This document shows positions 1 to 7,661 of a DNA stretch of 64,000 bases, piece after piece. The position numbers were made by a program, and so were the translations under genes. The first letter of the stretch is position 1. Each line of letters starts with the position of its first letter. The stretch is from Limnohabitans sp. 15K (GTDB lineage Bacteria; Pseudomonadota; Gammaproteobacteria; Burkholderiales; Burkholderiaceae_C), in assembly GCF_002778285.1 (NCBI RefSeq), contig NZ_NESM01000002.1, positions 372,001 through 436,000 on the forward strand, written 5' to 3'. The notes under the pieces are model-generated. The model ran no database searches. It saw nothing but the letters and a program-made list of their open reading frames with translations, and was not told the DNA's origin.

Positions 1-516
1 CAGGTTTTTTTCCGCTCTTTCAAAGAAGCTTGGGCCCCTGTGGCACCGATCGACTTTGAACACGTCAGCTCTGAGATCAACCCGCAGTTTGCCCAAATCG
101 CCGATGAAAACGACCTGGTGGTGCTGAGCCGATTTGAATCGGACTCCACCAACCAAGGCTCTGGTTTCATTGACATGGTGATCCCGTATGTCGCACTCAA
201 GCCTGTGCGCGATGTGCTGCGCAGCCGCGTGCAGACGGGTGACGGCAACGAAGAGTCCGACAAGGTCTGGCGCGTTCAACTGGACGACGCGGTGCGCGAC
301 GCCGAGTTGGAAATCCAAATTTTGTTGGGCAAGCTGAGCATGTCCTTGCAGGATCTACAAACCATGCAACCTGGCGATGTCTTGCCTTTCAAAAAACCCG
401 AATCGGCGCGGGCCATGATCGAAGACATGCCTGTCTTCGAGGTCGAAGTGGGCGCGATGGGCAGCCAAGTGGCCGTCAAGATCACCGATGCCATCAGCCC
501 CAACCTAATTGCCTGA
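1..516 (+). CDS. fliM: Flagellar motor switch protein FliM, C-terminal part (5' end outside window)
   Basis: The reading frame is open from base 1 and ends at TGA 514-516, so the N-terminus lies upstream. About 171 residues remain. They carry the end of the middle domain (AWAPV, SEINPQFAQIA, DMVIPYVALKPVRDVL) and the whole C-terminal SpoA/surface-presentation domain, which packs with FliN to form the C-ring base. FliM binds phosphorylated CheY through its N-terminus (not visible here) and FliG through its middle domain, so it sets rotation direction. fliN follows after 19 bases with GAGGAG before its ATG, the usual fliM-fliN order. Confidence 0.95.
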   Translation, partial: QVFFRSFKEAWAPVAPIDFEHVSSEINPQFAQIADENDLVVLSRFESDSTNQGSGFIDMVIPYVALKPVRDVLRSRVQTGDGNEESDKVWRVQLDDAVRDAELEIQILLGKLSMSLQDLQTMQPGDVLPFKKPESARAMIEDMPVFEVEVGAMGSQVAVKITDAISPNLIA

Positions 517-535
517 ACCCCATTGAGGAGCGCCC

Positions 536-847
536 ATGAACGAACTGAACAACCCCGAAGAATTCATCCCAGAATCAGGCACCAAAGGCCAGATCCATGG
601 CGATGTGTTGCAAAACATCCCTGTCACCTTGTCCATTGAGGTGGGCCGTGCGGTGATCAAAATCCGTGACCTGATGCGCTTGACCCAAGGCAGCGTGGTT
701 GAGTTGGACCGCATTGCGGGCGAACCCTTGAACCTGCTGGTTAACAACACCGTGGTGGCCCAAGGCGAAGTGGTGCTGGTGAACGACCGCTACGGCATCC
801 GCCTGACGCGTGTGGTGCCGGCTTCCGAACGCCTTGACAACCTCTGA
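536..847 (+). CDS. fliN: Flagellar motor switch protein FliN
   Basis: A 103-residue protein, a normal size for a short FliN. A poorly conserved, acidic N-terminus (about 1-25) is followed by a SpoA domain: VLQNIPVTLSIEVGRA, then RDLMRLTQGSVVELD, then LLVNNTVVAQGEVVLVNDRYGIRLT. FliN tetramers with FliM build the lower C-ring and also dock the FliH-FliI export ATPase complex. GAGGAG eight bases before ATG supports the start. It sits between fliM and fliO in the canonical order. Confidence 0.96.
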   Translation: MNELNNPEEFIPESGTKGQIHGDVLQNIPVTLSIEVGRAVIKIRDLMRLTQGSVVELDRIAGEPLNLLVNNTVVAQGEVVLVNDRYGIRLTRVVPASERLDNL

Positions 848-864
848 CACGGATCGGTACGGGC

Positions 865-1203
865 ATGACCTCGGTTTGGACTTTGGGTGACTGGTTGCAA
901 TATCTGTTCAGCTTCGTTTTTGTCATTGGTTTGCTCCTGACATTGCTTTGGACACTGCGCAGGTTGCAAAACGGCCAAGGCTTGTTGCGCAAACACACAC
1001 AACGCCTGCAAACCTTGGAAACGCTGTCGGTGGGCACCCGCCAGAAAATCATGTTGATTCGGGTCGATGACCGAGAAATCCTGGTGGGCGTATCGGTCCA
1101 CAACATGACCGTGCTGTCGCCGTGGCCTCACAACGACACAGACAAAGCCCTGCACAGCGACCCGGCCGCCATTGACGCCCTCACAGAAACCCCTACCCCA
1201 TGA
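865..1203 (+). CDS. fliO: Flagellar biosynthetic protein FliO
   Basis: A 112-residue protein with one membrane helix near residues 10-31 (LQYLFSFVFVIGLLLTLLWTL), a basic stretch after it, and a small cytoplasmic domain (TLSVGTRQKIMLIRVDDREILVGVS) typical of FliO. FliO acts as a chaperone for FliP ring assembly in the export gate and is not part of the final gate. Its last four bases overlap the fliP start (ATGA at 1200-1203), so the two are probably translationally coupled. Family conservation is low, but size, topology and position between fliN and fliP are decisive. Confidence 0.9.
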   Translation: MTSVWTLGDWLQYLFSFVFVIGLLLTLLWTLRRLQNGQGLLRKHTQRLQTLETLSVGTRQKIMLIRVDDREILVGVSVHNMTVLSPWPHNDTDKALHSDPAAIDALTETPTP

Positions 1204-1952
1204 AGCGCACTTTCCACATTGGTCTGATCCTCACCCTGTTGGTGGGGCTGTTGCCTATTCTGGCGCAGGCTGCACCCGACATGCCCGCCATCACCAGCAG
1301 CAACACAGGCAAAGGCACACAGTACAGCATCACGCTTCAGTTGCTGGCCTTGATGACCACCTTGTCGGTGTTGCCCTCCTTGCTGCTCATGATGACGGCT
1401 TTTGTGCGCATCGTGATCGTCATGTCCATCCTGCGCCAAGCCTTGGGCACGGGCCAAACGCCCCCCAACATGGTGATCGTGGGTTTGTCGCTGTTCCTCA
1501 CGCTGTTTGTGATGTCCCCGGTGCTGAACGACGTCTACCAAAACGCCCTGCTCCCCTACATGAACCAAGGTTTGGGTTTTGACAAGGCCTTGGCCGCGGC
1601 CGAAAAGCCGATTCGGGCCTTCATGCTTTTGCAAACCCGTGAGGATGACATCGCCATGTTCATGGAAATCGCCCGAAACAAAGGCGTGGCCAGTGCACAG
1701 GACGTGCCCTTCATGACGCTGGTGCCAGCGTTTTTGACCTCTGAGCTCAAAAGCGCTTTCACCATTGGCTTCCTGATTTACATCCCCTTTGTGGTCATCG
1801 ACCTGATCGTGGCCAGCGTCTTGATGTCCATGGGCATGATGATGTTGTCGCCCATGATGATTTCAATGCCCTTCAAATTGATGTTGTTTGTGCTGGTCGA
1901 CGGCTGGAGCCTGATCATGGGTTCATTGGCCGGCAGCTTTGCCATGCCTTAA
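1200..1952 (+). CDS. fliP: Flagellar type III export gate protein FliP
   Basis: 250 residues. A cleavable signal peptide (about 1-24, ending AQA) precedes the mature protein, as is usual for FliP. Membrane helices follow around 48-70, 88-108, 188-210 and 215-240, with the conserved stretches MMTAFVRIVIVMSILRQALG, QTPPNMVIVGLSLFLT and PFMTLVPAFLTSELKSAF. Five FliP subunits with FliQ and FliR form the helical export gate. The start overlaps fliO; fliQ begins 11 bases downstream. Confidence 0.98.
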   Translation: MKRTFHIGLILTLLVGLLPILAQAAPDMPAITSSNTGKGTQYSITLQLLALMTTLSVLPSLLLMMTAFVRIVIVMSILRQALGTGQTPPNMVIVGLSLFLTLFVMSPVLNDVYQNALLPYMNQGLGFDKALAAAEKPIRAFMLLQTREDDIAMFMEIARNKGVASAQDVPFMTLVPAFLTSELKSAFTIGFLIYIPFVVIDLIVASVLMSMGMMMLSPMMISMPFKLMLFVLVDGWSLIMGSLAGSFAMP

Positions 1953-1963
1953 AGGAGTACAAG

Positions 1964-2233
1964 ATGGACACCGCGATGGTCATCGATTTGGGTCGCCAAG
2001 CTTTGTGGACGGCCGTGTTAGTTTGTGCGCCCTTGCTAACGGTGGCTTTGGCCGTGGGTTTGATCATCGGCATCATCCAGGCCGCCACATCGATCAACGA
2101 GTCCACTTTGAGCTTCATCCCCAAACTGATCGCTCTGGGTTTGGCCTTGCTGGTGTTTGGCAGCTGGCAGTTGGTCACCCTGATCGATTTCACGCGCAGT
2201 ATTTTTCAGCGCATCCCGACCCTGTTCAACTGA
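1964..2233 (+). CDS. fliQ: Flagellar export gate protein FliQ
   Basis: 89 residues, the normal length, with two hydrophobic helices (about 15-40 and 53-75) arranged as a hairpin. Conserved pieces include ALAVGLIIGIIQAATSINE and TLSFIPKLIALGLALL. Four FliQ subunits wrap the FliP5-FliR1 core of the export gate. AAAGGAG at 1951-1957 is a strong ribosome-binding site for ATG 1964. Confidence 0.97.
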   Translation: MDTAMVIDLGRQALWTAVLVCAPLLTVALAVGLIIGIIQAATSINESTLSFIPKLIALGLALLVFGSWQLVTLIDFTRSIFQRIPTLFN

Positions 2234-2251
2234 TCACGGGAATACGCCGCC

Positions 2252-3028
2252 ATGAACTTTCTCGCAGCCGACGTCATTGAAAGGTTTTACACCTTTCTGT
2301 GGCCCATGCTGCGCATTTCGGCCTTGATGATCACGGCCCCCATTTTTTCAGTGAACGCCTTCAACCTGCGCCTTCGCATCTTGATGGCCTTGGTCTTGGC
2401 TTGGCTGGTTTACCCGCTGCACACTTGGCCTGTGGTCGATCCCTCCACCGCCCCAGGGCTGGTCGAGGTGTTCAACCAAATCATGATCGGCTCGGTGATG
2501 GGCCTGATCCTGCAAGTGGTGGTGGCGGCAATGGTGGTGGGTGGTCAAAGCATCGCCGCAGCCATGGGCCTGTCCATGGCCAGCATGATGGACCCTAACA
2601 TGGGCAACGTGCCGGTCATATCTCAGCTGATGATCGTGATGTCTACCCTTATTTTTGTGGGTTTTGGTGGCCACGCCATCATGCTCGGCATCATCTCTGA
2701 ATCCTTTTTTTCCTTGCCCATCGGCACCTCGATCCTCAACCAAGACGTGTATGGCCGCGTCTTGCAGTGGAGCTCCATGGTGTTTTTAGGGGCGGTGTTG
2801 ATGGCCTTGCCCGTGATGGTGTCGCTGTTGTTCATCAACGTCGGTCTGGGCGTAGTCACCCGCGCCGCGCCCAGCTTGAATATTTTTGCTGTCGGTTTTC
2901 CTGCGCTGATCATCGCGGGTTTTTTGATTTTGATCATATCCCTCGAAAGCATCGGCGCCCGCATTGAGTGGCTTTGGGTGCAGGGCTTCACTGTCGTGCG
3001 CAATGTGATGGGGGTGACCAATGTCTGA
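2252..3028 (+). CDS. fliR: Flagellar export gate protein FliR
   Basis: 258 residues, fully hydrophobic with about six membrane segments. Family hallmarks include the N-terminal RISALMITAPIFS stretch, the VGGQSIAAAMGLSMASMMDP segment that lines the channel, and the C-terminal hydrophobic SLLFINVGLGVVTRAAPSLN region. A single FliR caps the FliP pentamer in the export gate. The stop overlaps the flhB start by eight bases (3021-3028), the common fliR-flhB coupling. Confidence 0.97.
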   Translation: MNFLAADVIERFYTFLWPMLRISALMITAPIFSVNAFNLRLRILMALVLAWLVYPLHTWPVVDPSTAPGLVEVFNQIMIGSVMGLILQVVVAAMVVGGQSIAAAMGLSMASMMDPNMGNVPVISQLMIVMSTLIFVGFGGHAIMLGIISESFFSLPIGTSILNQDVYGRVLQWSSMVFLGAVLMALPVMVSLLFINVGLGVVTRAAPSLNIFAVGFPALIIAGFLILIISLESIGARIEWLWVQGFTVVRNVMGVTNV

Positions 3029-4184
3029 AGCCTCCAGTGACGACAAAACAGAAGACCCGACGGCCAAGAAACTCAGCAATGCGCGTGAAGACGGCCAAGT
3101 AGCCCGTTCCTCCGAGCTGCCAGCGGCCGTCATTGTCATCGGTTCACTGACCATCTTGCTCATGAGTGGTGGCTGGCTGGTCAGCCGCATGGCCCAAATT
3201 TTTGCCAACGGCTTTGTGTTTGACCGCACCACCATCGACAAGCCCTTGCTATTGCCCGCGCACTTCGGCGACCAGTTGCTCTCGTCTTTCATCACAGTCA
3301 TGCCCATCATGGTGTTCACTTTGATCGCTGCGATTGTGGCTTCGGGTGTGACGGGGGGCTACTTGTTCTCACTCGGGGCAGTTGCACCCAAAGGCTCCAA
3401 ACTGAGCTTGATCAACGGACTCAAACGCATTTTCGGCACGCATGCCCTTGTCGAACTGGGTAAAGCCATTCTCAAGTTCACCTTGGTGTCGTCCGTGCTG
3501 TGGTGGTCCTTGAGCAACAACATGGACTCCCTGATCCAAATGGGCCAAATGGGCCTGGAGCCGGCCTTGACGGCGGCCGCGGTCATGATCATGAAATCAA
3601 CCTTGTGGGTCGCTTTGAGTCTGGCGGTCATCGCGATGATCGATGTGCCTTACCAAAAATACGCCTTCATGAAGCAAATGCGGATGACCAAACAAGAGGT
3701 CAAGGACGAGTACAAGCAAATGGAAGGTAGCCCTGAGGTCAAGGCCCAGATCCGCAGGCGTCAACGCGAGATGGCGAACTCGCGCATGATGGCCCGCATC
3801 AAAGATGCCGACGTGGTGATCACCAACCCCGAACACTTTGCAGTGGCACTGGAGTACGACCCCACGGGCGATGGTGCACCCGTGATGGTGGCCAAAGGCT
3901 CAGACCACATGGCCAAACTCATTCGCGAAGAAGCCAAGGCCCATGGCGTTTACCTGTTTGAAGCCGCGCCCCTTGCCCGCGCCATTTACTTCACCACCGA
4001 AGTCGAACAACAAGTGCCCGAAGACCTCTACCACGCTGTGGCGCAGGTCATTGCCTATGTCTTCAGCCTGGAGGCGGCATCGCCCATGAACCCACCACAA
4101 GCCAAACCCCGCGTGAAAGTCCCGCCCAGCATGCAGTTCAACCCCGACGGCAGCAAGCTTGAGAAAGCGGGAGCCAAAGCATGA
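3021..4184 (+). CDS. flhB: Flagellar export switch protein FlhB, with an NPEH cleavage motif
   Basis: 387 residues. A short cytoplasmic N-terminus (EDPTAKKLSNAREDGQV) leads into four membrane helices (about 30-52, 88-112, 140-165, 180-205), a linker rich in K/E, and the cytoplasmic domain. FlhB cleaves itself between Asn and Pro of an NPTH motif to switch export from rod/hook to filament substrates. Here the motif reads N269-P270-E271-H272, so Thr is replaced by Glu while the reactive Asn-Pro pair and His are kept. The C-terminal tail after residue 355 is Pro/Lys-rich. It overlaps the next gene by four bases. Confidence 0.97.
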   Translation: MSEASSDDKTEDPTAKKLSNAREDGQVARSSELPAAVIVIGSLTILLMSGGWLVSRMAQIFANGFVFDRTTIDKPLLLPAHFGDQLLSSFITVMPIMVFTLIAAIVASGVTGGYLFSLGAVAPKGSKLSLINGLKRIFGTHALVELGKAILKFTLVSSVLWWSLSNNMDSLIQMGQMGLEPALTAAAVMIMKSTLWVALSLAVIAMIDVPYQKYAFMKQMRMTKQEVKDEYKQMEGSPEVKAQIRRRQREMANSRMMARIKDADVVITNPEHFAVALEYDPTGDGAPVMVAKGSDHMAKLIREEAKAHGVYLFEAAPLARAIYFTTEVEQQVPEDLYHAVAQVIAYVFSLEAASPMNPPQAKPRVKVPPSMQFNPDGSKLEKAGAKA

Positions 4185-5572
4185 ACATTCAGATCAACCC
4201 CGAGACCACCGCTTTGAATCCCTGCGTGTTCCGTGCAGCCGACCGCATGCGCATCGATGGCTGCGCCAACGCCGTGGCCCACGAAGGCCTGAGTCTGGCC
4301 CTGTATTGCCCATTTGAGGCCCTGCTCGACCACTACATGAACTTGTTGCTGGTGCGCGTGCGCCAGCAAGCGCCAGAACACCGCATCGAGGTCTACTTTC
4401 CGGCCAATACCGACTCTTTGCTGGGCCGCTTCAACGAAGTGCTGGCGACGCAGTCACTTAACCAAGCCGTCAAAGCGCATGCAGCCGTGAACCAAGCCCA
4501 AATCTGGATCGTGCACGACGCACAAACCTTGCCTGAGAGCGAGATCCAGCTGCTGGCACGCCTGATCCAAAATTTCCCCGGTGCCAACATTCGGGCCATC
4601 TTGTTGATGTCGGGCAACCCCAACGCCCAGAAGTCGCCTCTGTCGGCCTTTGGCCGGAAAATTTTGCGCTGGGACATCGAGGCCCCCACCGAAGAGCAAG
4701 CGCAAGCCGCTCTCGACCAGTCAGGCCAAGAGGGCAACTTCAATGCGGTTCAGCAGTTGATTCAGCGCATCCAGCGCCAACAACGCCCACAGCTGGACTC
4801 GCCACTCAATGCCCCTGAATTGCACATCATCCCAGCCGCAGCTTCGACCGCCGAGCCCAGCAAGGGCTCAGACTCCAAAGTTCATAAACAACTGAACGCT
4901 TTTCAGAAACACGGTGCCTCGGCCCTCCAATCTTGGCGCCTGCCCGGGGTGGGTGTAAAAAGCGCTGGGGTATGGCTTCGTCAGAACAACAAACTGGCAC
5001 TGGGCATCACATTTGCCCTGGTCATGTCCACGCTCATGATGCTCTGGATTCAACCGGAGGCATTTGGACTCAAAGCGACCAAACCCGTGGTGGTGCCGCC
5101 TCTCGTCAGCCTCCAGTTGGCGATGCCCGCCGCTTCTGAGGCTACTCCGGCGGCCCCTTCTGCAACAGAAAGCCCCACCACGAACGCTTCGCAGCCTCAG
5201 GCGCCATCTCCCCAGCCCGCGCCAGCCGTGATGGCGACAACCCCGGTAGAACCGGCCATCGAGACGCCCGAGGGCACGCTTCAGGGCCAAGCTTGGCTGA
5301 GAAAGCTCGACGCCAACAGCTTTTTGCTTCAACACGGCACCGCCAGCAGCTATGCCAAGGTGCTGGACATACAACGTCGCCATCCGCCCTTGAAGGATGC
5401 CCAAATCATCGCGGCCTATCGCCCGGGTGAAAAATTAGCGCACTTTGTGATCGTCTCGGGCCCCTACACCAGCTTAGGCCAGGGTTATGAGGCCTCCAAG
5501 CGACCTGGCATTCCCCGCAGCTGGGTTCGCCCCACGCGCGGCTTGCAAGAGCAGCTCAAGAGCCCGACCTGA
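4181..5572 (+). CDS. DamX-like protein: degenerate AAA/ExeA-like domain, membrane helix, C-terminal SPOR domain
   Basis: 463 residues. The N-terminal ~200 residues resemble the ATPase part of DamX/ExeA-type proteins: there is a Walker B-like strand (QIWIVHDAQTL followed by a helix and AILLMSG), but I see no Walker A GxxxxGK[ST], so ATP hydrolysis is doubtful. A membrane helix lies near 271-291. An Ala/Pro-rich linker (about 305-360) leads to a SPOR-like domain at about 370-460 (QAWLRKLDANSFLLQHG, then HFVIVSGPYTSLGQGYEA, then SWVR). SPOR domains bind glycan strands lacking stem peptides at division sites. The start overlaps flhB (ATGA 4181-4184), so it belongs to the export-gate operon. Function in motility is unknown; pole or septum targeting is my inference. 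Confidence 0.7.
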   Translation: MNIQINPETTALNPCVFRAADRMRIDGCANAVAHEGLSLALYCPFEALLDHYMNLLLVRVRQQAPEHRIEVYFPANTDSLLGRFNEVLATQSLNQAVKAHAAVNQAQIWIVHDAQTLPESEIQLLARLIQNFPGANIRAILLMSGNPNAQKSPLSAFGRKILRWDIEAPTEEQAQAALDQSGQEGNFNAVQQLIQRIQRQQRPQLDSPLNAPELHIIPAAASTAEPSKGSDSKVHKQLNAFQKHGASALQSWRLPGVGVKSAGVWLRQNNKLALGITFALVMSTLMMLWIQPEAFGLKATKPVVVPPLVSLQLAMPAASEATPAAPSATESPTTNASQPQAPSPQPAPAVMATTPVEPAIETPEGTLQGQAWLRKLDANSFLLQHGTASSYAKVLDIQRRHPPLKDAQIIAAYRPGEKLAHFVIVSGPYTSLGQGYEASKRPGIPRSWVRPTRGLQEQLKSPT

Positions 5573-5588
5573 GCCCTGAAAGCCCACC

Positions 5589-6218
5589 ATGACCCCGAAA
5601 AAAGTCTTGCCAAAAACATCGCCAAAAGCATCACCTCAAAGCACCGATGAAACCCCGGCAGCCGAAGTGACTGCGTCGGCCAAACGGTCTGCCTCGGTCG
5701 TGAAAAAGACCGCTGGCAAAGTGCCCAAAACGCCAAAACCTCAGACGCCGAAACCGGCGGGGAAAAGCTTGGGCAAAAAGGCGATACCACGGGCAAAGCC
5801 ATCGGCTACACCCTCGGAAAGCCCAGCAGCAGTCAAAACAAGCAGCCGCTCAGCACCACGGTCTTCCGCACGACCCGATACGCAAACCAAGACACGCAAA
5901 CCTGCTCGGGTGAAAGCCACCGCCCTGCCCTCCACACCAGATCAAGCTTCGAGCAATGCAGCGCTGAAAACAGACCCTGTGTTGCCCGAACAGGCCGTTG
6001 AAACCACCGCGCCTGAAACAAAGTCACCCGACAACATGGCGGCTGACAAAGCCACACCAGTCACAGTGACAGCCCCTGTGGTGAACGATGCCGAACTTTG
6101 GGAGCAAGGCAGCCCCATCCGATCACGCATCGCCCAGTTGAGAACACGCAATTCGCTTTTGGATGAACAACTTCAAAGACTGCGTCCCCCATTCCAAGTC
6201 CGAGGAAAGAAAAAATGA
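5589..6218 (+). CDS. Lys/Pro/Ala-rich, probably disordered protein
   Basis: 209 residues with no recognisable domain. Residues 1-165 are highly basic and low in complexity, with repeated TPKP/KPA/KK tracts suggesting intrinsic disorder. Only the last 45 residues look ordered (ELWEQGSPIRSRIAQLRTRN then LLDEQLQRL), predicted helical with heptad-like Leu spacing. It has no signal peptide or membrane segment. It lies 16 bases after the SPOR protein, and its TGA overlaps the ATG of the next gene (6215-6218), so the three genes are probably co-translated. The basic tail could contact nucleic acid or acidic partners; that is a guess. Confidence 0.6.
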   Translation: MTPKKVLPKTSPKASPQSTDETPAAEVTASAKRSASVVKKTAGKVPKTPKPQTPKPAGKSLGKKAIPRAKPSATPSESPAAVKTSSRSAPRSSARPDTQTKTRKPARVKATALPSTPDQASSNAALKTDPVLPEQAVETTAPETKSPDNMAADKATPVTVTAPVVNDAELWEQGSPIRSRIAQLRTRNSLLDEQLQRLRPPFQVRGKKK

Positions 6219-7219
6219 GCGAGAACACCTTCAAGCCCGCTGAGGAGCCCATCGACATCGCCGAGGTCGAAGGTCGTGAAACGACGCCCACCGAACCCAC
6301 AGGTGACGCGGCAGCCCCCGAGACTCAGCCCACCCTTGCGCCCAAGCCGGCCCCAGGACCCAGCCCAGTGGCTGAAAAACCCATGCATGTGGGCATCACC
6401 GTGGACCAGCGGGCTTACCAGCAATACCAATCTTTGGCGCAAGTCGTTCTGGACTCTGCCGAGTTGGCCACCAAATCGGCCGAAGCGGCCACCAGTGTGA
6501 GCAGCCAGCTGCGACAAGCCACACAGGAGTTCAAGGAAGTCACCGACGCCGGACACAAAAAAGCCCGCCTTTTGCTGGCCGTGATGGGCGGCGTCATGGT
6601 CCTCAGCCTGATTTTCTTCCTCATCATGGGCGTGCGCTTGGTCAGCCGCATCAACCAGTTGGACGCCATGCTCATGGCCGTAGGCAAGCGCGTGGTCGAG
6701 CTCAACACCGGTATGGAGTCTCTGGAGGGTGTCAATCAGAGCGTCAAGGAGCTGGCTTCGCAACAGGTGGCCCTGACGAAATCTCAAGGCCAGATTGAAG
6801 GCCGCATTGACGCATCCCTCAAACAGTCTGAGAGCTTGGTACAAAAAGTCCCCTCAGAGACCGCCAAGCAAGTGGCCGCCAGCAGCGACTCGGTGATTCG
6901 CCAGGTCCAAGGCATCAACAGCAAACTGCAAACCCAAGCCAATGCGGTACAGTCTTTGGGCAACGAAGTGAAGTCTTTGAAGTCGGCGGTCGGCAATGTG
7001 GACGGGCTCAAACGCGATGTCGAAGCTTTGGTGACCCTGCAAAAAGAGCGTTACCTCGAAACGGTGCAAAAGAACAATGCCAACAACTCACGCGAGCGGG
7101 CTGTTCAGTTTCCGCGTTATGGTGGCGCCAAGCCCGGTGAAACCAATGCACAAGCGGGCACGCCTGCAGCAGTTCCCAACGCGCCTGCCACTGCAGCACC
7201 GCCAGCCAGCAAGCCCTGA
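6215..7219 (+). CDS. Membrane-anchored coiled-coil protein of unknown function
   Basis: 334 residues. A Pro/Ala-rich N-terminus (1-60) leads to a helical region (about 70-115, rich in Ala/Lys/Glu), one membrane helix near 123-144 (LLLAVMGGVMVLSLIFFLIMG), and a long coiled coil (about 150-290: repeated RINQLDAML, VKELASQQVAL, VKSLKSAVGNVDGLKRDVEAL). The C-terminus is Pro/Ala-rich. Topology and coiled coil recall receptor or secretion accessory proteins, but there is no HAMP or MCP signalling motif. It is coupled to the previous gene (ATGA) and ends the fliM-flhB operon. No function can be assigned. Confidence 0.65.
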   Translation: MSENTFKPAEEPIDIAEVEGRETTPTEPTGDAAAPETQPTLAPKPAPGPSPVAEKPMHVGITVDQRAYQQYQSLAQVVLDSAELATKSAEAATSVSSQLRQATQEFKEVTDAGHKKARLLLAVMGGVMVLSLIFFLIMGVRLVSRINQLDAMLMAVGKRVVELNTGMESLEGVNQSVKELASQQVALTKSQGQIEGRIDASLKQSESLVQKVPSETAKQVAASSDSVIRQVQGINSKLQTQANAVQSLGNEVKSLKSAVGNVDGLKRDVEALVTLQKERYLETVQKNNANNSRERAVQFPRYGGAKPGETNAQAGTPAAVPNAPATAAPPASKP

Positions 7220-7238
7220 TGAGGCTTGAGGGGCTGGC

Positions 7239-7661
7239 TTACTCGATACAAACCGCGATGTAAGTCAGCGTGAAAACACCGTAGGGCGGAATTTTGCGCC
7301 AGTAGCCCATGTCGTTCACGGTGAACAATTTTTGCCCAGTCATTTTGGGGCCCGCGTAGCTGGTCATTTGCCCCAACCGGTGCATTTTGTAATTGCAGTC
7401 GTACTCGTTGATGTAACTTCTGGAGCGCACACCTTCAGCATCAGCGGTTTTCAGATCCTGCATTTCCCTGACACGGCGAATGGTGTTTTCTTTTTCGATG
7501 CTGTTGCGGTTGAGATACAGCGTGACCTCTTCGGATTCGCCCATGCGGGTCCAAGCCATGGCCTTGCTTGGAACCAACAGCCCCCACAAGGCCAAGCCGA
7601 CGAGGCCAAGCACCAGACCAGCGCGCGTGGAAAACAAAGGCAAAGTCATGTCGTTTCTCAA
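7239..7661 (-). CDS. Secreted Adhesin_E-family-like protein
   Basis: 140 residues. A signal peptide (about 1-36, hydrophobic core LVLGLVGLALWGLLV, ending KAMA) indicates export. The mature part (WTRMGESEEVTLYLNRNSI, later RSRSYINEYDC, ending YIAVCIE) has the all-beta pattern of the surface-adhesin protein E family (Pfam Adhesin_E), common in Burkholderiales. Two Cys (in YDCNY and AVCIE) could form a disulphide. ATG 7661 overlaps the stop of the FemAB-like gene (7658-7661); a second ATG at 7649 would give a shorter signal peptide. It converges on the plus-strand operon. The family match is moderate. Confidence 0.65.
   Translation of the reverse strand: MRNDMTLPLFSTRAGLVLGLVGLALWGLLVPSKAMAWTRMGESEEVTLYLNRNSIEKENTIRRVREMQDLKTADAEGVRSRSYINEYDCNYKMHRLGQMTSYAGPKMTGQKLFTVNDMGYWRKIPPYGVFTLTYIAVCIE

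Noticed and set aside
7204..7239. Nested inverted repeat (AGCCAGC/GCTGGCT) at the end of the coiled-coil gene
   Set aside because: It could fold between convergent genes, but lacks a T-tract on either strand and overlaps both stop codons, so I do not call it a terminator.
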